A stretch of DNA of 64,000 nt from Natronosalvus rutilus (GCF_024204665.1 NZ_CP100355.1:992001-1056000), one strand, 5' to 3'; positions 52,116-60,993 are shown, numbered from the stretch's first letter. Notes: generated by a model not told the origin, from the letters alone. Numbers and translations: made by a program.

Positions 52116-53894
52116 CTATCGATTCCGCCGGACGCGAGCCAGGCCCGCGAGCGAGACGAGTAGGGCACTCACGGCGGCACCGATCCCGAATCCGGGAATG
52201 CTGTCGTCGTCCGTCGACTCGTCGTCGCTCGAGTCGTCACCGTCCGCGTCGCTCTCGGAGCCGTTCGAGTCGTTCGAGTCGCCGGTCTCGCTGTCGTCGC
52301 CATCCACGAGCGGGCTCTCGCCGTCCTCGAGCACCTCGACGTCGCCGTGGACGGCCGTCAGGTCGTCGACGGTGGGTGCGGTGACGATCAAGAGTTGGTC
52401 GTCCTCGGGGTAGATCGTCAGCGCCATGTCGAACTCGGAGCCGTCGTCGAAGGCGTAGGTGTGGGCGGTGCCGTCGACGCGCTCGCCGCCCCGGACCTCG
52501 ATCAGTCGCTCGTAGGTCTCGACGAAGGTGGCGGCCTCGGTGGCGTTCTCCCATTCGAGGGCCCAGACGGTCGCCGTCTCGCCCTCACCGTTCTCGTAGG
52601 CGTACAGTTTGTCGCCCTGCCAGCCGTTCGTGGGCTCGAGGTCGTAGTTCAGGGGATCGGTGGTGTTGACCTCACCGCTGGCCTCGAGATTCAGGAACGA
52701 TTCCGGGGGAACGACCGGCGTCCCGTCGTAGGCGGGGTCCATGAACATCGCCGAGAGGCCGGCCTGCCCGATCACGTTGTAATCCGGCCCCTCCTCGAAC
52801 GTGAGTCGTTCCCAGTCGTCGCTCGAGCGGTCGGATACCTCGAGGTCGTTCGCGTCGAACTCGCCGTAGCGCTTGGGGTAGATCACCTCGACGGCGGAGT
52901 CGGGCATGTCGTCGTAGAGGGCGTTGACGGCGTCCCAGCCGCCCTCGTCGTAGACCGACTGGACGAACGATGGGCCGTCGCTGTAGGGCTGGAACTGCAT
53001 GAAGTACAGCCCCCAGTTCGGGGGCGCCTGTGATTGATCGCCCTCCTCACCGCCGCTGCCGTCGTCGAGGATACAGGGCTCGTTCCACTGGTCGTTCTCG
53101 CAGTACGCGAGGTACTGCTGTTCCATCCGGTGGGTGTCGCCCTCGATGACGCCCAGGATGGCGTTGTCGCGGTCGGTCGTGTTGCGGACGTACTCCTCGA
53201 GCGGGAAGTGCTGGTCCTGGAGGGCGTGACCGAGTTCGTGGGCCAGGATGGCCTCGTCGAGTTGCAGCTGGTCGCTGTTTTCGGAGATCACCACGATTTC
53301 GTCGTTTACGTAGTCGTAGTAGCCGCCGACGGTCGTGCTCCGGTCCGCCTGGCGTACGTCGACCGCGTCGTCGTCGCTGCCGATGAGCAGCAGGGTCTCG
53401 AACTGGGCGTTGTCGAACTGCCGGGTTCGCTGGTCGACGTCCTCGTACTGGCCGGCGCTCTCCTCGGCGAACGTCTCGCGGTCGACGATTTCGACCGGCG
53501 GCAGCGTCTCGAACGAGAGACACCGGAGCGCCTCGATTCGGGCGGCCGTTCGGGCGCTGACCTTCTCGAGTTCCGCCTGGGTTAGACCGTCGGAGGCGTC
53601 GACCTCGAGGGGCTGGTTGTACCAGTAGCCGTCGAACCAGCCGATGGTCTCGTTTCCGTCCGCTGGTGCATCGAAGTCTTCCGGCGGGTCCGCGGCGCAC
53701 GCCTGGACGATGTCGCCGTCGTCCTGGGCGGTCCCGAGCGCCGATGCCGTCTGTCCCTCGAGTGTCGTTCCGCCGGCTCCGTTAGCGTCCGCAACGGGAG
53801 CGACCGCACCGGGGACCCCGGCGACGGTCCCCGAGAGAACGATCAGCGCGACGAACGCGGCGACGACCGTAACCCGTGTGTTCCCGATTCCCAT
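52116..53894 (-). CDS. Hvo_1808-type surface protein with PGF-CTERM anchor
   Basis: 592 residues. An N-terminal signal (VTVVAAFVALIVLSGTVAG) and a C-terminal Asp/Ser-rich spacer end in SIPGFGIGAAVSALLVSLAG and RVRRNR. That is a PGF-CTERM tripartite signal, cut by archaeosortase ArtA and replaced by a lipid anchor. The catalytic pattern AHELGHALQDQHF (His219, Glu220, His223), with Glu251 in IEGDTHRM, matches its neighbour. VQSVYDEGGWDAVNAL is shared too. The start is the ATG at 53894. The tandem arrangement with the lipoprotein, with only 36 bases between, suggests duplication followed by a change of anchoring mode. Confidence 0.88.
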   Translation of the reverse strand: MGIGNTRVTVVAAFVALIVLSGTVAGVPGAVAPVADANGAGGTTLEGQTASALGTAQDDGDIVQACAADPPEDFDAPADGNETIGWFDGYWYNQPLEVDASDGLTQAELEKVSARTAARIEALRCLSFETLPPVEIVDRETFAEESAGQYEDVDQRTRQFDNAQFETLLLIGSDDDAVDVRQADRSTTVGGYYDYVNDEIVVISENSDQLQLDEAILAHELGHALQDQHFPLEEYVRNTTDRDNAILGVIEGDTHRMEQQYLAYCENDQWNEPCILDDGSGGEEGDQSQAPPNWGLYFMQFQPYSDGPSFVQSVYDEGGWDAVNALYDDMPDSAVEVIYPKRYGEFDANDLEVSDRSSDDWERLTFEEGPDYNVIGQAGLSAMFMDPAYDGTPVVPPESFLNLEASGEVNTTDPLNYDLEPTNGWQGDKLYAYENGEGETATVWALEWENATEAATFVETYERLIEVRGGERVDGTAHTYAFDDGSEFDMALTIYPEDDQLLIVTAPTVDDLTAVHGDVEVLEDGESPLVDGDDSETGDSNDSNGSESDADGDDSSDDESTDDDSIPGFGIGAAVSALLVSLAGLARVRRNR

Positions 53895-54043
53895 TGTGCT
53901 CTCTCGGGGCAACGGGCGGATAAAAGTGTCTGTCCGTTTTCGGGACGTGGCTCGAGGGAACGTCCCGGTGACGGGCGTTCGAAACCCCTCGACTCGATTC
54001 GACTGCCGTACTTCTTTAGTGACCTGTCTCGAAGGAGGAACCG

Positions 54044-55006
54044 ATGGCCAGTAGCACTAAAGTCGTGCTCGCCGCGCTGTTCGCGAACGGGGCGATCGCC
54101 GTCCTCAAATTCATCGGCTTCACGCTCACCGGGAGCCCCGCGATGCTCTCGGAGACCTATCACTCGATTTCCGACACCGGGAACCAGGTCTTCTTGCTGA
54201 TCGGCATCCGCTACGGCGCCCAGGAAGCGAACCGGTCGCACCCGTTCGGCCACGGCAAGGCGCAGTTCTTCTACAGCTTTCTCGTGAGCATCATGCTCTT
54301 CGGCATCGCCGGCTGGGAGAGCGCGAAACACGGCTACCAGGCGCTGCAGGAGGGCGAGGTCCACCGGGCGAGCGAACCCGTACCGATACTCGGCGCCTCG
54401 GTCGACCCTATTTATATCAACTACGCGGTCCTGATCGGAGCGATCGTCTTCGAAACGTACGCCTTCTGGAAGGCCTACCAGGGGATCACCGCTCAAATGG
54501 ACGAGCACGGCTGGGAGACCTTACGCGAGGCCTTCCGCAAGACCAGCGACGTGACGACGCTGACTGCCCTCACCGAGGACGCCATTGCCCTCGCCGGGGC
54601 CGGCATCGCCCTCTTCGGGATCTACCTCTCGAGAACGTTCGAGAACCCGATCTACGACGCGGGCGCGGCTCTCGTCATCGGTATCTTGCTCATGGGATTC
54701 GCGGTCGCGCTGGCCTGGGAGAACAAGCGGCTCATCCTCGGCGAAAGCCTTCCCGAGCCCGCCGAGGACGAACTTCGCGACATTATCGCTGACTGGGACG
54801 GCGTCGTCGACCTGGTCGACTTCCGGACGGTCTACTTCGGCCCCGAGGAGTTGCTGGTCACCGCCGACGTCGCGTTCGATCCGACTCTCGATACGGAAAC
54901 CATCGACGATCGGATTACCGACATCGAGGACGCTCTGCGCGAACACGACGGTCAGATCCAGCGCGTCTACATAGAACCCGAGATGGCGGGCCCCGGGTCG
55001 TCCTGA
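54044..55006 (+). CDS. Cation diffusion facilitator transporter
   Basis: 320 residues, six membrane helices and a cytoplasmic C-terminal domain. The metal site region SETYHSISDTGNQVF in helix 2 has His and Asp in the CDF positions; HPFGHGKAQFFYSF follows, and a second site lies at ALTEDAIALAGAG. It probably exports divalent metals (zinc, manganese, iron) by H+ antiport. The C-terminal domain (VVDLVDFRTVYFGPEELLV) dimerises. TATA-like CTTTAG lies 28 bases before the ATG; GGAGGAA 10 bases before could be a ribosome site. A 20-base-period duplication covers the stop. Confidence 0.92.
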   Translation: MASSTKVVLAALFANGAIAVLKFIGFTLTGSPAMLSETYHSISDTGNQVFLLIGIRYGAQEANRSHPFGHGKAQFFYSFLVSIMLFGIAGWESAKHGYQALQEGEVHRASEPVPILGASVDPIYINYAVLIGAIVFETYAFWKAYQGITAQMDEHGWETLREAFRKTSDVTTLTALTEDAIALAGAGIALFGIYLSRTFENPIYDAGAALVIGILLMGFAVALAWENKRLILGESLPEPAEDELRDIIADWDGVVDLVDFRTVYFGPEELLVTADVAFDPTLDTETIDDRITDIEDALREHDGQIQRVYIEPEMAGPGSS

Positions 55007-55032
55007 CTGGACCCAAATCGTCCTGACTGGAC
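54998..55032. repeat. Duplication at the end of the CDF gene
   Basis: TCGTCCTGACTGGAC occurs at 54998-55012 and 55018-55032. The first copy includes the CDF stop codon (TCG TCC TGA). A third, weaker unit follows (CCACTGACCG). Confidence 0.75.
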
Positions 55033-55112
55033 TCGAGTCCCACTGACCGAACTCGAGCCGATCGGACTACTCAATCGAACGAACCCACGGGCGAGACGAA
55101 CCCTTTTATCGG

Positions 55113-57311
55113 ATGAGTGCCCAATCATCACTCGTGCCAGGAGTGGGCGAGTACCTGCGTTTTTTCCCGTACGAGGAGCCCTACGAGAACCAGCGCGAGG
55201 CGATGGACCGCATCTACAATACCCTCGTGCGCGGGCAGAACGTCCTCTTCGAGGGCGCCTGTGGGACCGGGAAGACCCTCTCGGCGCTCGTCCCCGCCCT
55301 CGAGGTGGCTCGCGAGCAGGACAAGACGGTCGTCATCACGACGAACGTCCACCAGCAGATGCGCCAGTTCGTCGCCGAGGCCCGTGCGATCACCCGCGAG
55401 GAATCCATCCGTGCCGTGGTCTTTAAAGGAAAGTCCTCGATGTGTCACATCGACGTCGGCTACGAGGAGTGCCAGACCCTGCGGGACAACACCCGTGCGC
55501 TCGTCGAGGCCGAGAGCGACCACGCCCAACTCGAGCGGCGCCAGCGCGATCTGCTGGCCGAGAGCCAGGCGGGCAGCGAGTCCGCCGCGGACGCCCGCGC
55601 GGCCGTAATGGACGAACTCGAGAACCTCGAGGAGCAGATCGAGGAGCTCGGGGAGGCCAACGTCTGTGACCACTACCGGAACAACCTGCTCGATACCGAA
55701 GCGACCGACGAGTTCTTCGGCTGGCTGTTCGAGGACGTCCGCACGCCCGACGAGATCTACGAGTACGCCGACGAGCGCGAACTCTGTGGCTACGAACTGC
55801 TGAAGGAGGGCCTCGAGGGGGTCGACCTCGTAGTCTGTAACTACCACCACCTGCTCGACCCGATGATCCGCGAGCAGTTCTTCCGCTGGCTCGGGCGCGA
55901 CCCCGACGACGTCATCGCCGTGTTCGACGAGGCTCACAACGTCGAAGACGCCGCGCGCGACCACGCCAGCCGTGCCTGCTCGGAGCGAACCTTCGACAGC
56001 GCGCTGGACGAACTCGCCGAGACGGACGACCCACGGGCCGACGACGCCACGAACGTGCTCGAGGCGTTTCGCGACGCGCTGGTCGGGACCTACGAGGACA
56101 GCTTCGGCTTCGGTCAGCGCGAGTCGGTCGGCGACAACTGGGAGGACGTCCCGATCAGCAACGAGGACCGCCGGGACGACCTCACGCTCGCCTTCCTGCA
56201 GGCGTACTCGGGCCAGGGCATCGAGGGCGACCTCGAGGCCGCGCGCAAACTGGGCCAGCAACTCGACGAGGAGTACGAGGAGGCCTATCGCGAGGGCGAG
56301 ACCGCGACCCGAACCGAGTGCCAGACCCTCGAGGCGGCCGCGTTCGTCGCGGCCTGGATGGACGAGGGGACCGACCAGGGGCTGTACCCCGTCGTCTCCG
56401 TTCGTCGGGACGCGGGCACCGACGAGGTTTACGGGCGGGCGGAACTGTACAGCTGTCTCCCCCGCCACGTCACCGGACAGCTCTTCGAGGCCGTCTCCGG
56501 GACGGTCCTGATGAGTGCGACCATCCAGCCGTTCGAGGTCACCGAGGACGTCCTCGGCCTCGAGGAGTGCGTGACGATGGCCTACGGGCTGCAGTTCCCG
56601 GAGGATCGCAGGCGAACCTACGCCGTCGAGACGCCCGCGCTGTTCGCCTCCGCTCGAGACGACCCCGAGGTCCAGACCGAGGTCGAGGAGGCCATCTACG
56701 ACGCCGTCCGAATGACGCCGGGAAACACGCTCGCCTTCTTCCCGAACTACGGCGAAGCCGCCCGATACGCCGAGCGCCTCGAGTCACGGACCGACGCGAC
56801 GGTCTACCTGGACGAGCCGGGCGTCGGCGCCGAGGAGCTTCGCCAGAAATTCGTCGCCAACGACCGCGCCGTCTGCTGTACCTCGCTCTGGGGGACCCTC
56901 GCCGAGGGCGTGAGCTTCGACGGCGACGACGCCCACACGGTGCTGGTCGTCGGCGTCCCCTACCCGCACCTCGACGACCGTGCCGAGGCGGTCCAGGAGG
57001 CCTACGACGTCGCCTTCGAGGGGACCGACACGGGGTGGCGCTACGCCGTCGAGATCCCCACCGTCCGGAAGACCCGACAGGCGCTGGGGCGGGTAATTCG
57101 ATCGCCCGAGGACGTCGGCGTCCGCGCCCTCCTCGACCGGCGCTACTCGCGACGCGCCAAATCCGATCTGGGAACCTACAGCGTCAACGGTACCTTTCCG
57201 CACGAGGAACGGGAGGAACTGCTGGACCTGGACCCGGAGAAGCTCAAATTCGCCATGATGAACTTCTACGGCGACCACGATCGATACGCGGGCGAACCGC
57301 CGGCGCCCTAA
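55113..57311 (+). CDS. XPD/Rad3-type (DinG-like) iron-sulfur DNA helicase
   Basis: 732 residues. Superfamily 2 helicase motifs: GACGTGKT (I, about 49), VVITTNVHQQMRQF (Ia), VFDEAHNVEDAARDH (II, DEAH), SGTVLMSATIQPFE (III), FFPNYGEAARYAE (IV), and TVRKTRQALGRVIRSPEDVG (VI). Four cysteines in MCHIDVGYEECQ, NVCDHY and ELCGYELL are placed as in the iron-sulfur clamp domain of XPD. It unwinds DNA 5' to 3' in repair. The ATG at 55113 comes only nine bases after a TATA-like CTTTTATC, so a leaderless start at the in-frame GTG at 55134 (MPGVGEYLRFF) fits the promoter better. The gene converges with the 2'-5' ligase-like gene. Confidence 0.93.
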   Translation: MSAQSSLVPGVGEYLRFFPYEEPYENQREAMDRIYNTLVRGQNVLFEGACGTGKTLSALVPALEVAREQDKTVVITTNVHQQMRQFVAEARAITREESIRAVVFKGKSSMCHIDVGYEECQTLRDNTRALVEAESDHAQLERRQRDLLAESQAGSESAADARAAVMDELENLEEQIEELGEANVCDHYRNNLLDTEATDEFFGWLFEDVRTPDEIYEYADERELCGYELLKEGLEGVDLVVCNYHHLLDPMIREQFFRWLGRDPDDVIAVFDEAHNVEDAARDHASRACSERTFDSALDELAETDDPRADDATNVLEAFRDALVGTYEDSFGFGQRESVGDNWEDVPISNEDRRDDLTLAFLQAYSGQGIEGDLEAARKLGQQLDEEYEEAYREGETATRTECQTLEAAAFVAAWMDEGTDQGLYPVVSVRRDAGTDEVYGRAELYSCLPRHVTGQLFEAVSGTVLMSATIQPFEVTEDVLGLEECVTMAYGLQFPEDRRRTYAVETPALFASARDDPEVQTEVEEAIYDAVRMTPGNTLAFFPNYGEAARYAERLESRTDATVYLDEPGVGAEELRQKFVANDRAVCCTSLWGTLAEGVSFDGDDAHTVLVVGVPYPHLDDRAEAVQEAYDVAFEGTDTGWRYAVEIPTVRKTRQALGRVIRSPEDVGVRALLDRRYSRRAKSDLGTYSVNGTFPHEEREELLDLDPEKLKFAMMNFYGDHDRYAGEPPAP

Positions 57312-57378
57312 GAGGGGCGGCGTAGACTCCACGGCCTCTCGCAGTTTTTCGTGTTCTCTCGCGGGTTCAGGGCCGTAC

Positions 57379-57879
57379 TTAAGCTGGCAACGAAATCCGA
57401 CTCACTGGCAGGCGATACTGGCCGTCGAAGAACTCGAGTTCGCTCACCGTCCACGTAACCTGGTCAATCTCGCGGTCGGCGAGCCGGCGGGCGGTCTCGA
57501 GGTCACCACCCCTGGCTAACGTTACGTGCGGAACGTAATCGGGCCCCTCGAGTTCCTCCACGGGGTCGAATACCTCGGCGAGGTCGCGGTGAATCTGCTC
57601 GAGGCCGGGGCTCTCGACGGCGAGGTAGACCACGGGCGCCGAGCCCAGTGGCGGATCGGCGAAGTAGTCGATGCCGGTGATCGCGGCCTCGACCGCGGGA
57701 GCGCCCTCCAGGGCGCGGTGGGCACGGTGCTGGAGGCGGTCGACCTGGGGGGCGTCGCCGAGACGCTTGAGCAGGAGGGAGTGGTCGTCCCGCACGGTGT
57801 CGAAGCCGACCAGCGATGGATAGAGGTCGGCCGCGAGCGCCCGAACGCGGCCGGGAACGGGGACGTTGACGCTGTACAC
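57379..57879 (-). CDS. 2'-5' RNA ligase / cyclic phosphodiesterase family protein
   Basis: 166 residues starting with GTG. The two-histidine phosphoesterase fold normally has two H-X-T/S motifs. The second is intact (PHVTLARG), but the first reads DHSLLLKR, where the Thr/Ser is replaced by Leu, so activity may be weak or altered. There are three other family markers: SVNVPVPGRVRAL near the N-terminus, SAPVVYLAVES in the middle and LEFFDGQYRL near the end. Members hydrolyse 2',3'-cyclic phosphates or join tRNA halves. The upstream region (57941-57957) has strong TATA sequences. Confidence 0.8.
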   Translation of the reverse strand: MYSVNVPVPGRVRALAADLYPSLVGFDTVRDDHSLLLKRLGDAPQVDRLQHRAHRALEGAPAVEAAITGIDYFADPPLGSAPVVYLAVESPGLEQIHRDLAEVFDPVEELEGPDYVPHVTLARGGDLETARRLADREIDQVTWTVSELEFFDGQYRLPVSRISLPA

Positions 57880-57942
57880 TGGTCTGGGGTACTCTCCGGG
57901 ACAGTATGAGCGTGGCGGTGTTCGGTGGACGATTGTCCAAAA

Positions 57943-57957
57943 CTATACTTTATATAG
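57943..57957. promoter_or_regulatory. Symmetric TATA element upstream of the ligase-like gene
   Basis: CTATA-CTTTA-TATAG is a perfect dyad with TATA boxes readable on both strands. It lies 64 bases upstream of the minus-strand ligase-like GTG and 149 before the plus-strand wHTH gene. A bidirectional promoter is possible; no ORF starts at the expected distance, so leader sequences are implied. Confidence 0.45.
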
Positions 57958-58105
57958 CAAGTGCTCGAGGGGTCGATCGCCGCATACCGCTTGCGAGTCC
58001 GCCGCGGAAAACGTCGGCAGAATGAGCGAAAGAGCGCCGCTCGAGTGGGCGCAACCGGTTCCGGGTCGGAAAGACCTATTTGTCCGGCCCTGCCAATGGT
58101 GAACG

Positions 58106-59458
58106 ATGGATGCGAGGGAGCACCGGGCGCTCCTCGGAGTGCTCGTCGTGCTCGGGTGTCTGTGCGCGGGATTTCCATCGATCGCTGTCGCCGACGGCGG
58201 CGACCTCGAGGCCGAAGCGGGTGCACGTCTCGGCCTGGACGGTTCGACTGACGCCGGGATGGCAGCTGGATCGGTGAGCGATGCGACCGTTCTAACGGAC
58301 CCGTCGGTGGAGTCGCTCGAGAGTACTGCTCTCCAGGAGGACCCCAACGAGACGGACGACGCGAACGACACCGGAGACGCCAACGAGAGCGACGATACGG
58401 GTGGGAACGCGGCCAACGAGACGGGTAACGAGAGCGCGATTACGGGGGCGACGCCGCCCGGGTACGACGAACTCACGATCGAGGTGACGGTCCACGAGAA
58501 CGGATCGGCCACCTGGGCCCTCGAGTACCGGTACCGACTCGACGGCGAGGAAAACGCCACCGACCGCTGGGAGTCGGTCCGGTCGACGATCGAGGCGGAA
58601 AACGAGACGTACCTCGAGAACGTCGAGGCCAACTGGTCCGAGCGGGTCGACGCCGCCGCCACGGAGACGGGCCGGGACATGACCGCAAGCGGCTACCGCG
58701 TCTCGCTCGAGGAGACGTCGACCCCCCAGGAAACCGGCTACGTCCGCGTCCAGTTCCTGTGGGAGGAGTTCGCGAACGTCCAACTCAACCATCGGATTCA
58801 GATCGGCGACGCCTTCGGCCACCTCGAACTCGACGACCGCACGCAGTTGATCGTCACCTGGCCGGCGGACTTCCGCGCCCAGACGATCGAACCCTTCCCC
58901 AACGACCGGCGCGAGCAGGCGGCGATCTGGAACGGCGACGAGACGGACTTCCTCGAGGACGAACCGTTCGTCGAACTCATGGTGCAGACTTCGGAGTCGC
59001 CACCACGCGAAGCGGACGACCAGTCGCCCCTCCCGTTGTCCTGGCTGGCGGCCCTCGGACTCCTCGTCCTCGCGACCGTGGCTGCGGTGGGTTGGCTCGC
59101 CCTGCGGAACGGTGATTCCACTGACTTCCCGATCGGGTCCTGGCGGGAGCAACCCGAGACGGAACCGTCCGAACCGGAGTCGACGCCTCGACGCCAGCAG
59201 CCGACGCCGCCGGACGCGTTACTCAGCAACGAAGAGCGCGTCATCCGGCTGCTCGAGCAACATGGCGGCCGGATGAAACAACAGGAGGTAGTCTCGACGC
59301 TCGAGTGGACCGAGGCGAAGACCAGTCAGGTCGTCAGCGGCCTCCGCGAAGAGGGGACGATCGAGGCGTTCCGGATCGGTCGGGAGAACGTGTTGACGCT
59401 CGCCGACGACTCCGAACCGTCGAACGGCGACGTCGCAACGAACGAATCGGAGCCCTGA
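58106..59458 (+). CDS. Membrane-anchored protein with C-terminal winged-helix domain
   Basis: 450 residues. It has a signal/anchor (LLGVLVVLGCLCAGFPSIAV) and an extracellular acidic, Asn/Thr-rich stretch. A beta-domain of about 200 residues follows (ATWALEYRYRLDGEENATDR, YVRVQFLWEEFANVQLNHR), then a membrane helix (LSWLAALGLLVLATVAAVGW) and a Pro-rich linker. The cytoplasmic winged helix (EERVIRLLEQHGGRMKQQEV, LEWTEAKTSQVVSGLREEG) completes it. It could pass an external signal straight to DNA, as in one-component membrane regulators. The ATG at 58106 has a TATA-like CCTATTTG about 28 bases before it. Targets unknown. Confidence 0.85.
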   Translation: MDAREHRALLGVLVVLGCLCAGFPSIAVADGGDLEAEAGARLGLDGSTDAGMAAGSVSDATVLTDPSVESLESTALQEDPNETDDANDTGDANESDDTGGNAANETGNESAITGATPPGYDELTIEVTVHENGSATWALEYRYRLDGEENATDRWESVRSTIEAENETYLENVEANWSERVDAAATETGRDMTASGYRVSLEETSTPQETGYVRVQFLWEEFANVQLNHRIQIGDAFGHLELDDRTQLIVTWPADFRAQTIEPFPNDRREQAAIWNGDETDFLEDEPFVELMVQTSESPPREADDQSPLPLSWLAALGLLVLATVAAVGWLALRNGDSTDFPIGSWREQPETEPSEPESTPRRQQPTPPDALLSNEERVIRLLEQHGGRMKQQEVVSTLEWTEAKTSQVVSGLREEGTIEAFRIGRENVLTLADDSEPSNGDVATNESEP

Positions 59459-59493
59459 CGGCCAACCGAACGTAACATTTGCCCACCCAGTAG

Positions 59494-59500
59494 CCTTTAA
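59494..59500 (+). promoter_or_regulatory. TATA box of the arg leader mini-ORF
   Basis: TTTAATA-type element centred about 31 bases before the ATG at 59528. It places the transcript start at or very near that ATG. Confidence 0.6.
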
Positions 59501-59527
59501 TAGCTCGAGTATCTTACGTTCGTCCAG

Positions 59528-59608
59528 ATGAGCGCACTTGCGACTACCGTCCTCGCTGTCCTCGGTAGCGCGAGCGTCGTCGCCCCGCGACGACGACCGG
59601 GCCTCTAG
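59528..59608 (+). CDS. Candidate arginine leader peptide (26 residues) upstream of argG
   Basis: The mini-ORF reads MSALATTVLAVLGSASVVAP then RRRPGL and stop. A TATA box lies about 31 bases before the ATG, so it would be a leaderless transcript. Three consecutive CGA arginine codons (59588-59596) sit four codons before the stop, and the hairpin GGGCC-TCTA-GGCCC (59599-59612) covers the stop itself. The next gene, 147 bases on, is argG. Runs of the product amino acid in a short peptide ahead of its biosynthetic gene are the mark of attenuation, although argG also has its own TATA-like element. It could instead be a random short ORF. Confidence 0.5.
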   Translation: MSALATTVLAVLGSASVVAPRRRPGL

Positions 59609-59740
59609 GCCCACTACTACTTCATCCCCAGATTTCGGTATTGCTCAACGTTGCAGGATTTCCTGTTTTTCCCGGTTAGCGTCCGCTCCACTCTTAATTT
59701 ACAATATCTAAACCAACGAATTTAAGTCCCGTAAGCGATT

Positions 59741-59752
59741 GTACTCGAGTAC
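59741..59752. promoter_or_regulatory. Palindrome directly before argG
   Basis: GTACTCGAGTAC, a perfect 12-base palindrome, ends three bases before the argG ATG. A TATA-like TTTAAG (59721-59726) lies about 33 bases before the ATG. Binding here would block the start of the argG transcript. CTCGAG is common in this genome, so chance is possible. Confidence 0.4.
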
Positions 59753-59755
59753 GAT

Positions 59756-60991
59756 ATGACACGCGTTGCACTCGCGTTCTCGGGCGGACTGGACACGACC
59801 ATCTGCGTCCCGCTGCTCGAGGAAGAATACGGATACGACGACGTCATCGGCGTCACGGTCGACGTCGGTCAGCCCGCTTCGGAGTTCGCCGAAGCCAAAG
59901 AAACCGCCGAGGCCCTCGGCCTCGAGCACTACGTCGTCGACGCGCGAGCGGAATTCGCCCAACTCTGTCTCGAGGGCGTTCGCGCGAACGCGACCTACCA
60001 GGGCTACCCGCTCGGAACCGCACTCGCCCGCCCCGTGATCGCCTCGAAGATCCTCGAGGTCGCCGAGGAACACGGCTGTACGGGCATCGCTCACGGCTGT
60101 ACCGGCAAGGGGAACGATCAGCTCCGGTTCGAGGCCGTCTGGCGCGACTCGGACCTCGAGGTCATCGCGCCCATCCGTGAACTGGGACTCACGCGCACGT
60201 GGGAACAGGAGTACGCCGCTGAGAAGGGCCTGCCCGTCGAGGGCGGCAACGAGGGCGACTGGTCGATCGACACCAACCTCTGGAGTCGCTCGGTTGAGGG
60301 CGACAAACTCGAGGATCCCAGCTACGTCCCACCCGAAGACATCTACGAGTGGACCCAGGAGCCCACCGGTGAGACCGAACTGATCGAGATCGAGTTCGAG
60401 GAAGGCTACCCCGTCGCCGTCGATGGCGAGGCGATGGACCCCGTAGCCCTCATCGAGCACCTCAACGAGGTTGCCGGCGCCCATGGCGTCGGCCGCACGG
60501 ACGTGATGGAAGACCGCATGCTCGGGCTCAAGGTCAGGGAGAACTACGAACACCCCGCGGCGACGACACTGCTCAACGCCCACGAGTCCCTCGAGGGCCT
60601 CGTCCTGACCCAGGAGGAGCGTCAGTTCAAACAGCAAGTCGACCAGCAATGGGCCCAGAAGGGCTACGAGGGCCTGGTCGACGCTCCGCTCGTGAGCGCG
60701 CTCGAGGGCTTCATCGCCGAGACGCAGAAGCGCGTCACGGGCACGGTGACGATCAAGTTCGAGGGCGGCCAGGCCCGCCCCGTCGCCCGCGACAGCGAGT
60801 ACGCGGCGTACTCGGCGGCCCACGCCTCCTTCGACACCGAGACCGTCGGCAAGATCGACCAGGAGGACGCGACGGGCGTCGCGAAGTACCACGGTTTCCA
60901 GCGCCGCCTGGCCAACAAGTCGCTCGAAGGCGAGGGCGAGAGCCTCGAGATGGCGACCGACGGCGGGGCCAACGAGACGACCGACGAGTGA
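59756..60991 (+). CDS. argG: Argininosuccinate synthase
   Basis: 411 residues. It joins citrulline and aspartate with ATP to give argininosuccinate. The opening MTRVALAFSGGLDTTICVPL carries the PP-loop (SGGLDT), with HGCTGKGNDQLRFE and LWSRSVEGDKLEDP as substrate-binding segments, and it ends with an acidic tail. ArgH follows two bases after the stop. The frame starts at the ATG that begins the family sequence. The leader region (59459-59755) holds the mini-ORF and palindrome described separately. Confidence 0.97.
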   Translation: MTRVALAFSGGLDTTICVPLLEEEYGYDDVIGVTVDVGQPASEFAEAKETAEALGLEHYVVDARAEFAQLCLEGVRANATYQGYPLGTALARPVIASKILEVAEEHGCTGIAHGCTGKGNDQLRFEAVWRDSDLEVIAPIRELGLTRTWEQEYAAEKGLPVEGGNEGDWSIDTNLWSRSVEGDKLEDPSYVPPEDIYEWTQEPTGETELIEIEFEEGYPVAVDGEAMDPVALIEHLNEVAGAHGVGRTDVMEDRMLGLKVRENYEHPAATTLLNAHESLEGLVLTQEERQFKQQVDQQWAQKGYEGLVDAPLVSALEGFIAETQKRVTGTVTIKFEGGQARPVARDSEYAAYSAAHASFDTETVGKIDQEDATGVAKYHGFQRRLANKSLEGEGESLEMATDGGANETTDE

Positions 60992-60993
60992 TC

